Assembly: GCA_012295275.1 (NCBI GenBank)
Contig: CM022674.1
Location: 3,115,742-3,140,741, forward strand
Reading direction: 5' to 3'
Source of the DNA: Chrysomallon squamiferum
Taxonomy: Eukaryota > Mollusca > Gastropoda > Neomphalida > Peltospiridae
DNA: 25,000 bases
The notes beneath the pieces are model-generated. The model made no database searches. It worked only from the letters and a program-made list of their open reading frames with translations, and had not been told where the DNA came from. Both the position numbers and the translations under genes were made by a program. Numbering within the stretch: position 1 is the stretch's first letter; each line of letters starts with the position of its first letter. Positions 1 to 23,700 of this stretch are shown piece after piece.

Positions 1-48
1 TATACATATAAGGTTCTAATTTTAACTGTGTATACTATGTGCACTTGC

Positions 49-2965
<2,917 letters not shown>

Positions 2966-3439
2966 CTGTGAAGAAAATTATTACAGGCTTTGTATTGACA
3001 ATATACGTGACGTAATAACAATGGGGTTAACCTGAATCGTGCAGGTACAGTATCCACAAAGGTATGGTATCTCTTTCGTTCCGAGTTTCAGTGGAGTTAT
3101 GATAAAATGTATATCACTCTGATCGATCATAGCACAATTTAACTTTGAATTCAGTGTTGTAAAGTACGTTTAAATCGATTGTATATGAAATATTTGAAAC
3201 TAAACATTTTAGGTAAATCTTCAGCTAACGAAAAATAAGGTCAACAGGACTCAGTCATTTACGGCTATTTGTGTTTACAAACAAGGGGCGTATTCCGTCT
3301 TCATCGACTGCAGAGACAAAATAAAGTTCATAACGATCTTAAATTAAAAGAAAAGGAATATAAAATGGCATCAAACCTCTTCATCTCTTCTACTGGCTTC
3401 ATCCCTGCCACTGCGTGCGTGACGTTGACGACAACATGT

Positions 3440-3575
3440 CAAACAACGCGATAAGATGTTCGCTGACATCTTCCGTAAATTACTTGACCTCTGACCTAAC
3501 ATTTGACCTAAATAAACTGGATGAAGAAAAGCGACCAGACACCAGCCAATCAGAATAACGTCATATAAATATATA
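3440..3575. promoter_or_regulatory. nuclear-receptor half-site cluster with CCAAT box
   Basis: Three direct TGACCT half-sites occur at 3485-3490, 3492-3497 and 3504-3509 (spacings of 1 and 6), followed by CCAATCAG (3546-3553) and an AT-rich TATA-like stretch (about 3564). It lies 0.5 kb 5' of CLCN6 exon 2, so it could serve the missing CLCN6 first exon, but no such exon is visible beside it. Confidence 0.3.
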
Positions 3576-3593
3576 AATGTATATATTCATAGC

Positions 3594-3639
<46 letters not shown>
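3594..3639 (+). repeat. (ATT)n microsatellite
   Basis: Perfect ATT repeat. Confidence 0.95.
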
Positions 3640-3641
<2 letters not shown>

Positions 3642-3863
3642 GTCTGTCTATTTGTTTGTTTGTTCATTTGTTTGCTTGTTGTTGTTTCTGTTCTCTTTTT
3701 ATATGCATGTATGTGTATGTTCGTTGTAATAATAAGAATTCATTTTAACAGGTGCAAATAGCATTGTATGACTGAGCGTCCTTAGTCTTCATCAGAATTT
3801 ATCTCTTCATTTCTTCCTGTAATTTGTATATTGTTGTAAAATGGTATTTTTATCTTTAAAATT

Positions 3864-4099
<236 letters not shown>

Positions 4100-4764
4100 G
4101 GACATATATAGATATATACAAAGACAGACAGTCAGACAGATAGATAAATAGATAACCAGACAGACAGACAGAGAGATATTCCCTTTCTTCTCTCTCTCTC
4201 TTACTGTGACTATACATCAAGCAGACGACACGAATGTGATGCAGTCTGCCCAAGTGCTTAGCATTCTCTCTATAATCTCATAATTCTCTAAAACTAATAA
4301 GGATACGCACAGAGAGACACCACTCATCTTCCCAAGTGTTTCGAAATGACACATCTGGTCTAGAACATCCTATCAGTAGATACCATCCGACATTATGGCT
4401 GAAGATGTATCCCGTGAATAAATAGGCTGTAATTATGTTGGAAAATTACCTTCGTATCACGTTGCAGATTTTCGTACTTCATCTAAATTAGATTTCGAAG
4501 ATGCCTTAATCCTTTGTCTGGAATATGTCAACATCTACATGTCTCCTGTCAACTTGTCAACATGTCGGAGATATTAGAATACACAGACTTGTATATATCT
4601 AGAAGAAGCCATGATTTAAAAATTCGTCTGTGTGTGAAATGAAAAAATTATAATTACGCATTTATGAAGATTAATAATGTGTGATTTAGATTTTTTTTTT
4701 TCCTTTATGATGTGCGTATACGTACAGAAACGCATACACACATACACATGCACAGACACACTCA

Positions 4765-4824
4765 TGTATGTATGTATGTATGTATCTATGTATGTATGTA
4801 TGTATGTATGTGTATGTATGTATG
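4765..4824 (+). repeat. (ATGT)n repeat
   Basis: Near-perfect tetranucleotide repeat with one ATCT unit. Confidence 0.9.
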
Positions 4825-5267
4825 CATGCATGTAGCTTGTTGCTAATTGCGCCGTTATTTTTCATAATGTTAATAATGAACCTACCATATGGTGATGACA
4901 ATGATTACGACAGTCACTATCATCACCATGGTGATAACAATTATAATATATTTCAGTAATATTTGAATAAAACAAACTGTCATTCCCTATTTCTAATACA
5001 AGAACGTTAACGATAAAATCTAGATGTTAAAGAATAATTTATGAAGTATGAAACCTTTAGGTTGTTGGCCTATAAATCAAATGGTTTTAAGATATCATTT
5101 GTACAGGTCGCTTAGCTGTTTAATTTATTTATTTATCATTCTTTATATGCAGCTGACATCCTTGACACCAAGATTATTTGATATAAAAACGAGATATATT
5201 TATCTGCTTGTCTTTCTTCTTCGTTCTTATTTAAAAAATTAAAAATAAAAAATAAAAAAATAAAAAT

Positions 5268-5303
<36 letters not shown>

Positions 5304-5310
5304 AAAGAAA
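5268..5310 (+). repeat. (AAAG)n repeat
   Basis: Tetranucleotide purine repeat following A/T-rich AAAAT units. Confidence 0.9.
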
Positions 5311-5802
5311 AAAGAAATAATATATAGATATAATCTGTCCTTCCGACAAAGGAACAAGTCGGCTGATGAATACGAAAACGAGGCGTGTCAAAGTTCACGA
5401 CAGACTTTTAATTGAACGAAGATGTGAAATATTACAAGTATGTGACGAAGCGATTCAGTCTGCGGTTGCTAGGAGAAGAAAGACACAGACGGTTGTAGCA
5501 CGTGCATAAAATCGGCTGGCTGTTTTCTAGATCTAAGAACAGTTCAGAGTTGATAATTGGGTGGATTAGATACGTTTGCCTTGCTAAGACTATATAAAAT
5601 ATGTTTAATTAAATAGTTGTGTTTGTTCGATGTATCATATGCTTTGAAGCATGTGCTACTTTCACATCTGAAAAAAAAGTAATAGTAATTCTGGTTTTTG
5701 TTAAACAATTTGCTGGTTCGAGATTATATATAAATGAACTGTAATTATTTACTTAAATCTTCTTCTTATTCTTTTTCTCCTCTTTCTTGTTCTTTTTGTT
5801 CT

Positions 5803-5905
5803 TCTTTCTTCTTCTTCTTCTTTCTTCTTCTTCTTCTTCTTCTTCTTCTTCTTCTTCAGTGTTTCAGTGTGAGCATATCTGCATATCAATATCAGTATAT
5901 ATATA
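5803..5905 (+). repeat. (TTC)n then (TA)n repeats
   Basis: TTC repeats at 5803-5856 and a short TA run at about 5887-5905. Confidence 0.9.
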
Positions 5906-6216
5906 TATATATATAAAGGTCATGTAAACGACCTCTCGTTTTTAAAAATTAAAAAAATAGCTCTTCTAATAGACAAGTGAATTTTTTATCCGTTTAGTCT
6001 TCTTTGCAGTTTACACAAACATTTCAAAAAAAATGAATTCTGTGATTACACCCAAAGACTTTATTTTTATTAAACGATTGCGGTCTAGAGGCGATTCTGT
6101 GTGCATGAAATATTGCATAATTTTATAATGTAGTAACCAATTATACAGATCATTATCTAGACAGTGAGTATGTGAAAGACTGATATACATACATAGAGGG
6201 AGACAGAGATGGAGGG

Positions 6217-6219
<3 letters not shown>

Positions 6220-6307
<88 letters not shown>
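6220..6307 (+). repeat. (GA)n microsatellite
   Basis: A GA run of 88 bases, followed by degenerate GA-rich DNA to 6367. Confidence 0.95.
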
Positions 6308-6311
<4 letters not shown>

Positions 6312-6410
6312 ATGAAGGGAGAGAGAGAGAAAGAGAAAGAGAGAGAAGGTGAATTGGGGAGAGAGAGAATGCTTCAGCAACTCAGAAATTCAAACAAATA
6401 CAGACACATC

Positions 6411-6433
6411 ATTATTATTCGTCATTATTATTA

Positions 6434-6480
<47 letters not shown>
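6411..6480 (+). repeat. (ATT)n microsatellite
   Basis: ATT repeat with one early interruption. Confidence 0.93.
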
Positions 6481-6482
<2 letters not shown>

Positions 6483-6483
6483 T

Positions 6484-6960
6484 CTTTACTCCGACAGTCA
6501 TAAATCTAATTCCGGCACGTGACGTCCCGTCTGCTTTCAACCCTACACATTATCTTCCTTTTCTTCTTCTTCTTATTTGTTTGATGTTAATTCCGACACG
6601 AACCAGAACGTGACTACGGGACGTCCGCATTTCGGGTCGCATTGAATTCATGTTTGTACCATAAAAGTCAAGATTTAAATGTCGTGTTAGGGGTTATGCA
6701 CTCAGTAACCCCGAAACAGATTAACATTTATGTTGACTTTGACAAGTGATACGCTTGCTGCTTCAAAGCGAAACTCGACGGCAACTTTACTGATAATCCT
6801 TCTGTTTCCAAACTTGATAATTGCGATATTGGATAAGGTTAATGGACGTTATCTCTGAATGGATTAATCTTCGTATCGGCAGGATAAAAGAAAAATGCGA
6901 CGGATTAGGAGGTGGTTTTGTAACAACGACGTCGTAACTTTTCCAGCTGGAAAGGTGTTA
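6484..6960. promoter_or_regulatory. unique block with E-box/CRE and paired arms
   Basis: This repeat-poor, CpG-containing stretch carries CACGTG (6516-6521) overlapping TGACGTC (6520-6526). It also has an exact 10-bp inverted pair, GACGTCCCGT (6521-6530) and ACGGGACGTC (6616-6625). CACGTGAC resembles TFEB/CLEAR sites of lysosomal genes. No coding frame is convincing. Role unknown. Confidence 0.25.
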
Positions 6961-6979
6961 TAGGATGAGATAGTGTAGG

Positions 6980-7395
6980 GATTGTTTTGATTTTATTTAT
7001 TATTATTTTTATTTTTATTTATTTTATTTTATTATATTTTATTTTATTTTATTTTATTTTATTATATTTTATTTTATTCTATTTTTTTTTTTTTTATTTA
7101 TTTATTTTTTTTTAATTTTATTTTACTTTATTTATTTTTTTATTTATTTGTTTGTTTATTTTTCATTTTTATTTTATTTTATTTTTTATTTTATTGATTT
7201 ATTTATTTATTTATTTGTTTATTTATTTATTATTTATTTATTTTTTATTCTAATTTTTATTTATTTTTTGTTTATTTATTTAAAAAAAAATAAATATTGA
7301 GACACAAAACGTTAGATTTATTTATTTATTTATTTATTTATTTAATTTTATTTATTTGTTTGTTTTATTCTAATTTTATTTATATTGTTGTAACG
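6980..7395 (+). repeat. TTTA/TTTTA-rich low-complexity DNA
   Basis: About 400 bases made almost wholly of ATTT, ATTTT and poly(T) units with a single short A-rich break near 7281-7315. Confidence 0.95.
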
Positions 7396-7399
7396 GAGA

Positions 7400-9050
7400 A
7401 AAAAAAATTGTATCAGACAAAAACGTTTGACAGAGGATCAAGGACTATGTTTTACGAATGTGTGTGTCTGTTTGCGTGTCGCTGTGTGCATGAGTGCACA
7501 AAATTATGCACGTGCATATTAGTAGAATAGTTTAGGCTACCGTACACATGTATTTTGGTCTGAAAAACTAAAACCAGCTGTCGTTGAAATATGCCATGCT
7601 TAATATTATCATCCAGTGGACAATGACATTCCAATGGAAGAATATTCGTTATAGAAAAAAAAAAATAATAAAAATGAAAAAGTTTTTTTTTTTTTTTTAC
7701 TAGAAATGTCAGTAATTTTATTATTATTCACAAACGATGTAAAGAGAAAAATACCAGTCATAGCTTAACCGCTTTGAAAAATAATTTCACCTGGGAATTG
7801 AAGGAATTAAAGGAATTTGCTTCATCTAAGTATATGTACAGATACACAAATATGCGCAAAGAAATTCATAAATATAGCACATTTGTTTACATGCCTATAC
7901 TCACAAATACACCCACATATTCGCCTGTTTGTCTATCTGTCTAGCACACTCACATACAGGCACGCACACATGAACACACAAATAAACATTCTTACAAATA
8001 CTCATACACTTACTGTCACATAGTTTTAAATAAAATCAGCGGTAGAAATAATTATTCAATGTATTAGATAGTCTTCAAATTATTATATACGTATAAATCA
8101 TTCAGTTTCGATGGTTTTGTACAGCTGGAACATAAGGACAGAACTTAACTTGAATTGCACAGCAGTTCTAGGGTGCAATTCGCTTAGAATCGCCATGTTT
8201 TTAACCAAATATTTGTTATCGTCGTTAATTTGTATCAGAAGTGCATGCAAACGTATTTACATTTCATTTTTATTTTATTTTTTTGGTTTGTTCATACAAA
8301 GAGTTTGTTGAACAGAAAAACTCGTTAACTACTTGGAAATACCTAATGATAAAGATAAAAAGTATCGTGTTACATACAGAAATGCTAATTCAGTGATTGC
8401 TCTATGAAGGATGCTGTTAGCATTTACGAATCATTTGTTTGGATTACTAATGTTGGGTGGTTTCTTCTTTCTGAAACACAACTGAGATGTTTGTTAACAC
8501 TACAGTGTGGTTTCTGTCAAGAATCTGAAATAATTATATCAAGATTCTTAAAATTTTCACATGATATTAATAAACAGTTTAAAAATAGTTGTATTATTCC
8601 CAGTGCCTATTTTGTCCATAAAAATAAAATAAAATAAAATAATTTAAAAAATAATTTAAAAAAATTAAAATTTCGATATGGGTGGTATGCTTTCTTTATT
8701 CGTAACATATTATGTTCTGTTTATTTATTTATTCATTAAATTTGCTATCGTACTGCACCTACTGTTGTTATTGCTGTTTTTCTTTTGAACATTTTCCTTT
8801 TAGAATTCCGATATATGCGACCTGTTTATAAAACGCCCAAATGAGTGTTATGTCCAGTCAAATCAGAAAATAATATTTGCTAAAAATAAAATGTTACAAA
8901 ATTACAGGGCAACAGTTACCTTGTCTTTGTCACGTAAAGGTACATCATGGACAGAAAATAAATCTGTGGCAATAAGACTGTATCATAGACGCCATTGATT
9001 CCAGAACACTAATTATTAATATACATAACAACGAAGTGTGTGTAGCATAT
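7400..9050. other. AT-rich intergenic DNA, no feature recognised
   Basis: It holds short open frames (for example 8404-8637, plus) with no domain, codon bias or splice context, a poly(T) run near 7685, and ATTT-type low-complexity patches. I see no gene, RNA or mobile element. Confidence 0.5.
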
Positions 9051-9060
9051 TGTCGTTGAT

Positions 9061-9079
9061 AATGATGATGATGATGATG

Positions 9080-9151
<72 letters not shown>

Positions 9152-9194
9152 GCAATAATGATTATAATATTTATAATAATAATAATAATAATAA

Positions 9195-9243
<49 letters not shown>
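9061..9243 (+). repeat. (ATG)(AAT)n-(ATT)n palindromic trinucleotide repeat
   Basis: ATG units, then AAT repeats to about 9193 with few interruptions, then ATT repeats from 9198 to 9243. The end of the AAT arm is complementary to the ATT arm across a 4-5 base centre. Confidence 0.95.
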
Positions 9244-9619
9244 CAATAATATTACTATTATTTGTCTAAGTGATATTCCAATTTTTTTTATTCTTTTTAG
9301 CCGTCTTTTTCATATGACATTTCACCCCTATTTAATTAATTTGTTCTGTTTACCGATTATCTTCTTCTTGTTTAGATTAGTTTGTGTCACGAAATCTTTG
9401 CACGCACCAAGTTGCCTGTCCGATTACTGATATATATATTTTTTCACTATTTTCATAAAGTTTATCTAGTCCACATTTAACAAGTATAATATCTGCGTTG
9501 CCCAGTTGTGGTCCTAATATTAAAACAGTCTGTGTGTGTGTGTGTTTTTTATTAAGTTTCATTGAAATGCGTGAATCTAGATTGCTTCCATTGGTTTTTA
9601 TCTGTTCGTCAAACAAAGA

Positions 9620-10066
9620 GAAAATAGGTGTCTGCGGATAAAGGAAGAGTTATCAAATTACCTTTAAATCGTGACAGAAATTACACCGCCCTGCCCTTTT
9701 GCTTTCAGCCATTTGTAGGGCAGGGAGATAACTCCGAAGATTTTGGCCATATTAACATACCGGTGTTGATCGCTTTTGTGCCCGCCTGAAGAAACGCCCG
9801 GCGTCCTTTTGATCAGTTGAGTAAATAGAGAGAAATTCGCGACGAAGATGCGCCTCTCTCGTTTCTCTGTCAACCTGGGAATCTTGCAGGCTTCAAAGTC
9901 GAGCCACCGACATCCCATCCAACGTACGTAACGGAAATCTGTTAAACGGGACTTCAAACGCTTTGAGCGATAAGTTGACGAAAACAAACACGATGTTTGG
10001 CACAAGACGAAAATCGTACAAATGGACAACGAAGTCTTACAGTTACTGAGTTTACTATCAAACACT
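9620..10066. other. GC-richer unassigned block with hairpin and GGGAGATAACTCC motif
   Basis: The minus strand is open for 133 codons (10065-9664), but the translation shows no recognised domain, no codon pattern like the real exons and no splice pairing that fits CLCN6. A 9-bp inverted repeat (9689-9697 with 9717-9725) precedes GGGAGATAACTCC (9723-9735), a motif I recall as common in molluscan dispersed repeats. An old non-autonomous element is possible. Confidence 0.3.
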
Positions 10067-10075
10067 TAATGCTTA

Positions 10076-10076
<1 letters not shown>

Positions 10077-10124
<48 letters not shown>
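10077..10124 (+). repeat. (ATT)n microsatellite
   Basis: Perfect ATT repeat. Confidence 0.95.
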
Positions 10125-10740
10125 TGTTTTGTTTTTTGTAATTTTTCCTGAATTTTCCTCAGAATTTCTTTCAAATTAACTGGAAAAGTGTTTGTTAAAT
10201 AGATTACTAAAATTAAATATTGCATTTTATCCGTACAGGATGCAAGCAGTTTAATGTATTAATGAATCTGAGAAAATAATTTATTGGAAACCGAACATGT
10301 AGTCAACACTAACTATATTACCTAGACTGATCTAAAAAATCAAAGAATTGAAATATATATTTTGTATCAGTGAAAATAACTCTTTATTTAAATTTAAAAT
10401 TAATTTCAACTGAAAACGTAGATTAATATTTTATAGAGATTTATCGTTGGGTATTTCCGTTATTTTGCGACTAATTCGTATACACTAGAGTGAGGAAAGA
10501 CATAAACATAATCTTCATAATTATATAAATGATTTTTTTTCCTCAAATAGTCTGAATGTAGTCTTTTAACAAAACAAAACAAAAAAAAACTTCATTTTTA
10601 AATAACAATCAGTTTTCGTCAAGTTTTACTTCACTGTCAAAAAAAACCCAATAATAATAATAATATATAAATAAATAAATAAATATTCACAATAACACAC
10701 AAGATACAGACAGACAGATGCTGTAACAAACGGTGGAAAT

Positions 10741-11070
10741 TACGTCAAGTAATCAATCAATCATTTCCCGTTATCGCCAAGACGAGTCTATTTATAGATT
10801 TACGCTTTAAGAGGTCGCGGAGCTCAGTCATTCTGACAAACGCGCAAAGGGAAAAGTCATTAATTTGGAGGACGGAAAAGGCACTCGAGGGCAGCAGATC
10901 GCCGAATGTCCAAACCCGCGGGCTGGTCCCGTAATCCTTTCCCTGAGATTGTTTTGCTCCCCCTCCCTCCCTCCCTCCAGGCGCTGCTTGTCACCGTTAA
11001 TCTTCGTGGACCTTCGCTGAACCGACTATCTGTGCGCCGTCTGCCTGTAAGACCGTTGATCGGAAAGATA
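10741..11070. promoter_or_regulatory. unique block with TATA/MEF2-like palindrome
   Basis: A repeat-free block with CpGs. CTATTTATAG at 10788-10797 is a perfect MEF2-type site and reads CTATAAATAG on the minus strand. On the plus strand a pyrimidine tract ending CCTCCAG (to 10980) is followed 67 bases later by a GTAAGA donor (from 11048). The 22 codons between show no recognisable protein. Either a regulatory element or a lone exon; unresolved. Confidence 0.25.
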
Positions 11071-11140
11071 AATATTTTAGTAAATTGACGTGCATAATCC
11101 AGAGGCTTTGAAGGTAAATGTTGTGTACACTTGGCTTCTG

Positions 11141-11283
11141 TTTTTTTTTTTTTTTTTTTTTTTTTTTTCTCTCTCCAGACCTCTCCAGACGAACTCTTAA
11201 GTTAACTGGAGCCACAGAATTGTGTAACCCGTGGTAACCAGATTAACTCAATTTTTTTTTCCTTTTTTTTTTTTTTTTTTTTT
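11141..11283 (+). repeat. paired poly(T) runs
   Basis: T runs at 11141-11168 and, interrupted, 11252-11283, flanking about 80 bases of unique sequence. Could be remnants of reverse-transcribed inserts, but no target-site duplication was evident. Confidence 0.7.
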
Positions 11284-11739
11284 CCCCTTGTCTTAGACAG
11301 GTAAATCTTTATATACTGCACGAAAGACAAATAGTTAAATAAGTGGGGAAATAACCAATTGAAAATTACTTGGTTACCTGTTAGTGGGAGCAAGACACAC
11401 ACACAGACAGACAGACAGACAGACAGTCTATGGACGAAAACGGTTTGAAGGAAGGAGCCTAACATTTTCATATGCAGCTTCAGGGGGAAGCAAAACTCGG
11501 TCTTCCCTTTCTTTATATTTTTCTCCGATGAAACTTTTATCTTGAAAGTAACAGGACTCTCTCTACCTTCTAGAATTATAGATCCGCCCCTTTTAGTTTA
11601 AGCTACAGTAGTTTAAATAATACACTCGTTTAAATCCATTGACCTGTAATGTGATTTGGAACGATTTATAAATTTATCCAAGGAAGACAGAGTATTATGC
11701 TTTAAAGCTAGACTGAACCTGGTGCACTTGTGACATATA

Positions 11740-11775
<36 letters not shown>

Positions 11776-11812
11776 TGTATGTATGTATGTATGTATGTAT
11801 GTATGTATGTAT

Positions 11813-11876
<64 letters not shown>
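11740..11876 (+). repeat. (ATGT)n-(TA)n compound repeat
   Basis: ATGT units at about 11749-11818 run directly into a TA run at 11822-11876. Confidence 0.95.
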
Positions 11877-11881
<5 letters not shown>

Positions 11882-12250
11882 GCAATCGTTCTATAATGAT
11901 AAAAAATGTAAATACTTTTTTTTTACTGAACATAACTTCATTTTCAGTGAATTCGTGTAAATGTTATGAACTGACTAATGTTGTAGTTAATAAAGTATTT
12001 TACAAAAAATTATTCTTAACAAATATACACACACAAACAAATAAATAAATAAATATCCGTATCAGTTGAATGCTGTTAATTTAAGCATTCGCAAGGATTT
12101 AAATATTTTATATTATAACATCGAATATGCAGCTTTATTCTTCTTGTTTGTGTTGAGTTGGTTTTTGACTAAACTCATAAAGAAAACGATAGAACAGAAA
12201 AATATTACAAAAATAAAACATAAAAAAAAACCCCAAGTATATAGAAATAA

Positions 12251-12256
12251 TTTATT
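12251..12256 (-). terminator. possible HES poly(A) signal
   Basis: The minus strand reads AATAAA here, about 440 bases past the WRPW stop, the first canonical hexamer I find after it. In such AT-rich DNA a chance match is likely. Confidence 0.3.
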
Positions 12257-12695
12257 ATGATGAATACAGAATAATATTTCTTGCCTTTAGAAAAATTAAG
12301 TGAACCAAAATAAATTTGTTCAAATATTTCTGGAATGTGAATGTATGGATAGCTATAAGGCCAAGTACAAATATCAAAAAATGTATATTGATCATCCTTT
12401 AACATTCATTTCTGAACTGAAAAAAGGAAAAGATGTATTAAAATATAAACTACCTATAATATTTGAGGAATGCACAGCAGTATACATAATTATAAATAAA
12501 TAATGAGTAGTTTCTCTAACAAGTATAATTATGCTAACACAAAAATACCGATAATAATAATAATAAAAATAAAATATATATATATATTTTGTTCTTTTCT
12601 TTACAAGTCACCAGTTTCTTTATCACAGATGCAAGAAGAAATTCGTCTCTAGTCCCGTGTTCGTTGTAAGCACTAATTTTTTAATTGGACGTTTT

Positions 12696-22069
<9,374 letters not shown>

Positions 22070-22109
22070 AGTTTCGCAAGCTGTCGGCTGGGAACGGCAG
22101 AAATCGTGT

Positions 22110-22300
22110 GCTGGCACGCGCGTCCTCGGTCTGACTGTTTACACTCTGGAGACACGAGTCGGGCGAAATGCCAGAACGTTCGACCAATCGGAGCGCGCCT
22201 TGCGTTCTCGTGCTTATCTGCTACCATCGTGTGGTCCCGTGGCTTGAGCCGGGCACGCGAAAACGAACGAACGAACTTAACGAAGGAACGCGCTGAATAA
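22110..22300 (-). promoter_or_regulatory. HES 5' region with HES-type binding sites
   Basis: This CpG-containing block just upstream of the HES start has CACGCG at 22115-22120 (context TGGCACGCGC) and 22254-22259 (context GGCACGCGA, like the Drosophila Hairy site). It also has CACGAG N-boxes at 22153-22158 (plus) and 22207-22212 (minus) and a CCAAT box at 22184-22188. No TATA element lies between 22070 and 22430. HES proteins bind these site classes, so autorepression is inferred. TSS unknown. Confidence 0.5.
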
Positions 22301-22744
22301 CAGTTACGTTACGACAAACGAAGACGAAGACGAAACGAACAATGCGTTGCTTTGACAACGAGGGACGTAAAAAAAAAATAACGGGATACTTCTTTTGGTT
22401 ATTATTATTTTTCAAGAATTTTTGTCGATGATTTTTATGATCTGTATATTAATTGTTCGCAGCATGAGGTTTCTTTCTTTATTTTTTTTTTTTTTTTTTA
22501 AAAAGCCGATGATACACAATAAATAAAAAATTATAGCTCTGCTCGTGTTCTGTCTGAACAAGTTCGAAAACAGGTGCGCGTTAAAAGACATTCCAAAGCT
22601 TACGTGTCTTTTGTTACACGTTCTTTGTCGATGTCGTTTGTTTATTTGAAAACTAACGAACCGTATAAGTAAACGGGATTTACATTCAGATACAGCCACT
22701 TAACACGTGCTAAATCAGTTGTTTGAAATTGCCTTATCAGCTAT

Positions 22745-22749
22745 GCATT

Positions 22750-22811
<62 letters not shown>

Positions 22812-22835
22812 TCTGTGTGTGTGTGTCTATATATA
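22745..22835 (+). repeat. (TA)n(TG)n compound microsatellite
   Basis: TA run to about 22774 followed by TG repeats, upstream of HES. Confidence 0.95.
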
Positions 22836-22984
22836 TACATACACAGATACACATACATATAGACATACATTCTCTTCTCGTTTTCTTCTGTAATTTGTTT
22901 AGTATTACTACCATCATTATCATCATCAGAGTAGTATTAGTGTTATTATGTACTTATTTGATTGTATATCTATGTTTTTGTTGA

Positions 22985-23150
22985 ACATTATTTATTTATT
23001 TATTTACTTATTTACTTACTTATTTTTTTATTTATTTGTTTACTTATTTAATTTTTATTTATTTATTTTTATTTTATTTATATATTTATTTACTTAATTA
23101 CTTACTTATTTTTTTATTTAATTATTTATTTAATTTTTTTTTTTTTAATC
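22985..23150 (+). repeat. TTTA/ACTT-rich low-complexity DNA
   Basis: Imperfect TTTA, ACTT and TTTT units, similar to those at 1222-1360 and 6980-7395. Confidence 0.9.
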
Positions 23151-23454
23151 TATTCCAAAGATGCAGAGTAATTTCAAGTTATAAAACGACTTTGCTTTTT
23201 TTTTTATTATCCAAAAATTAAATGTGATATGCAAAGCGACTGTATTTCACAAAGTTATTTACGTACTTGGTTTATGGAAATTAACGCAAATCCATTTGTA
23301 TGCAGAGTAAATCATAATAATTAGTTTAAAATTGAGAAATCCGTTTAAAAATCTGGAAGATGCAGAGCAATTTATAAATACTGATTACTGTTATCAGTTG
23401 TATGCCTGGTTATTCTACTACGTGATTTTGTTTCTTGCCGAGGGTATCGTATTG

Positions 23455-23700
23455 TTTAGTATGGTATGGAATTCTGAGCAGTATTTGAAACTGAACTGTG
23501 TGGTAGAATATACTGTATACAATATGAATAGTATGGTAATGGTATGGATGATATGTGGTGTGGTATGATGTAGTACAGTATGGTATGGTTTATGGTAATG
23601 TATGATATGGTATCGTATTGTATGATATGGTATAACTGTTGTATGGTATGGTTATGATGTGATTATGGTCCGGTATGGTACAGCATGGTATGTGATATCG
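23455..23700 (+). repeat. degenerate (GGTAT)n pentanucleotide array
   Basis: GGTAT/GATAT units recur roughly every five bases with many substitutions and gaps over about 245 bases; the open frames across it are repeat artefacts. Confidence 0.8.

Noticed and set aside
5711-5725. GGTTCGAGA resembling a tRNA/SINE B box
   Set aside because: It lacks the closing CC and a correctly spaced A box, and no cloverleaf can be drawn.
8404-8637. 77-codon plus-strand open frame in repeat-free DNA
   Set aside because: Composition is ordinary AT-rich, with no recognisable motif, no splice sites of quality and no neighbours to support it.
9664-10065. 133-codon minus-strand open frame, with an internal MGCRW start tempting as CLCN6 exon 1
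   Set aside because: No domain similarity, and its possible donors leave phase 2, whereas CLCN6 exon 2 requires phase 0.
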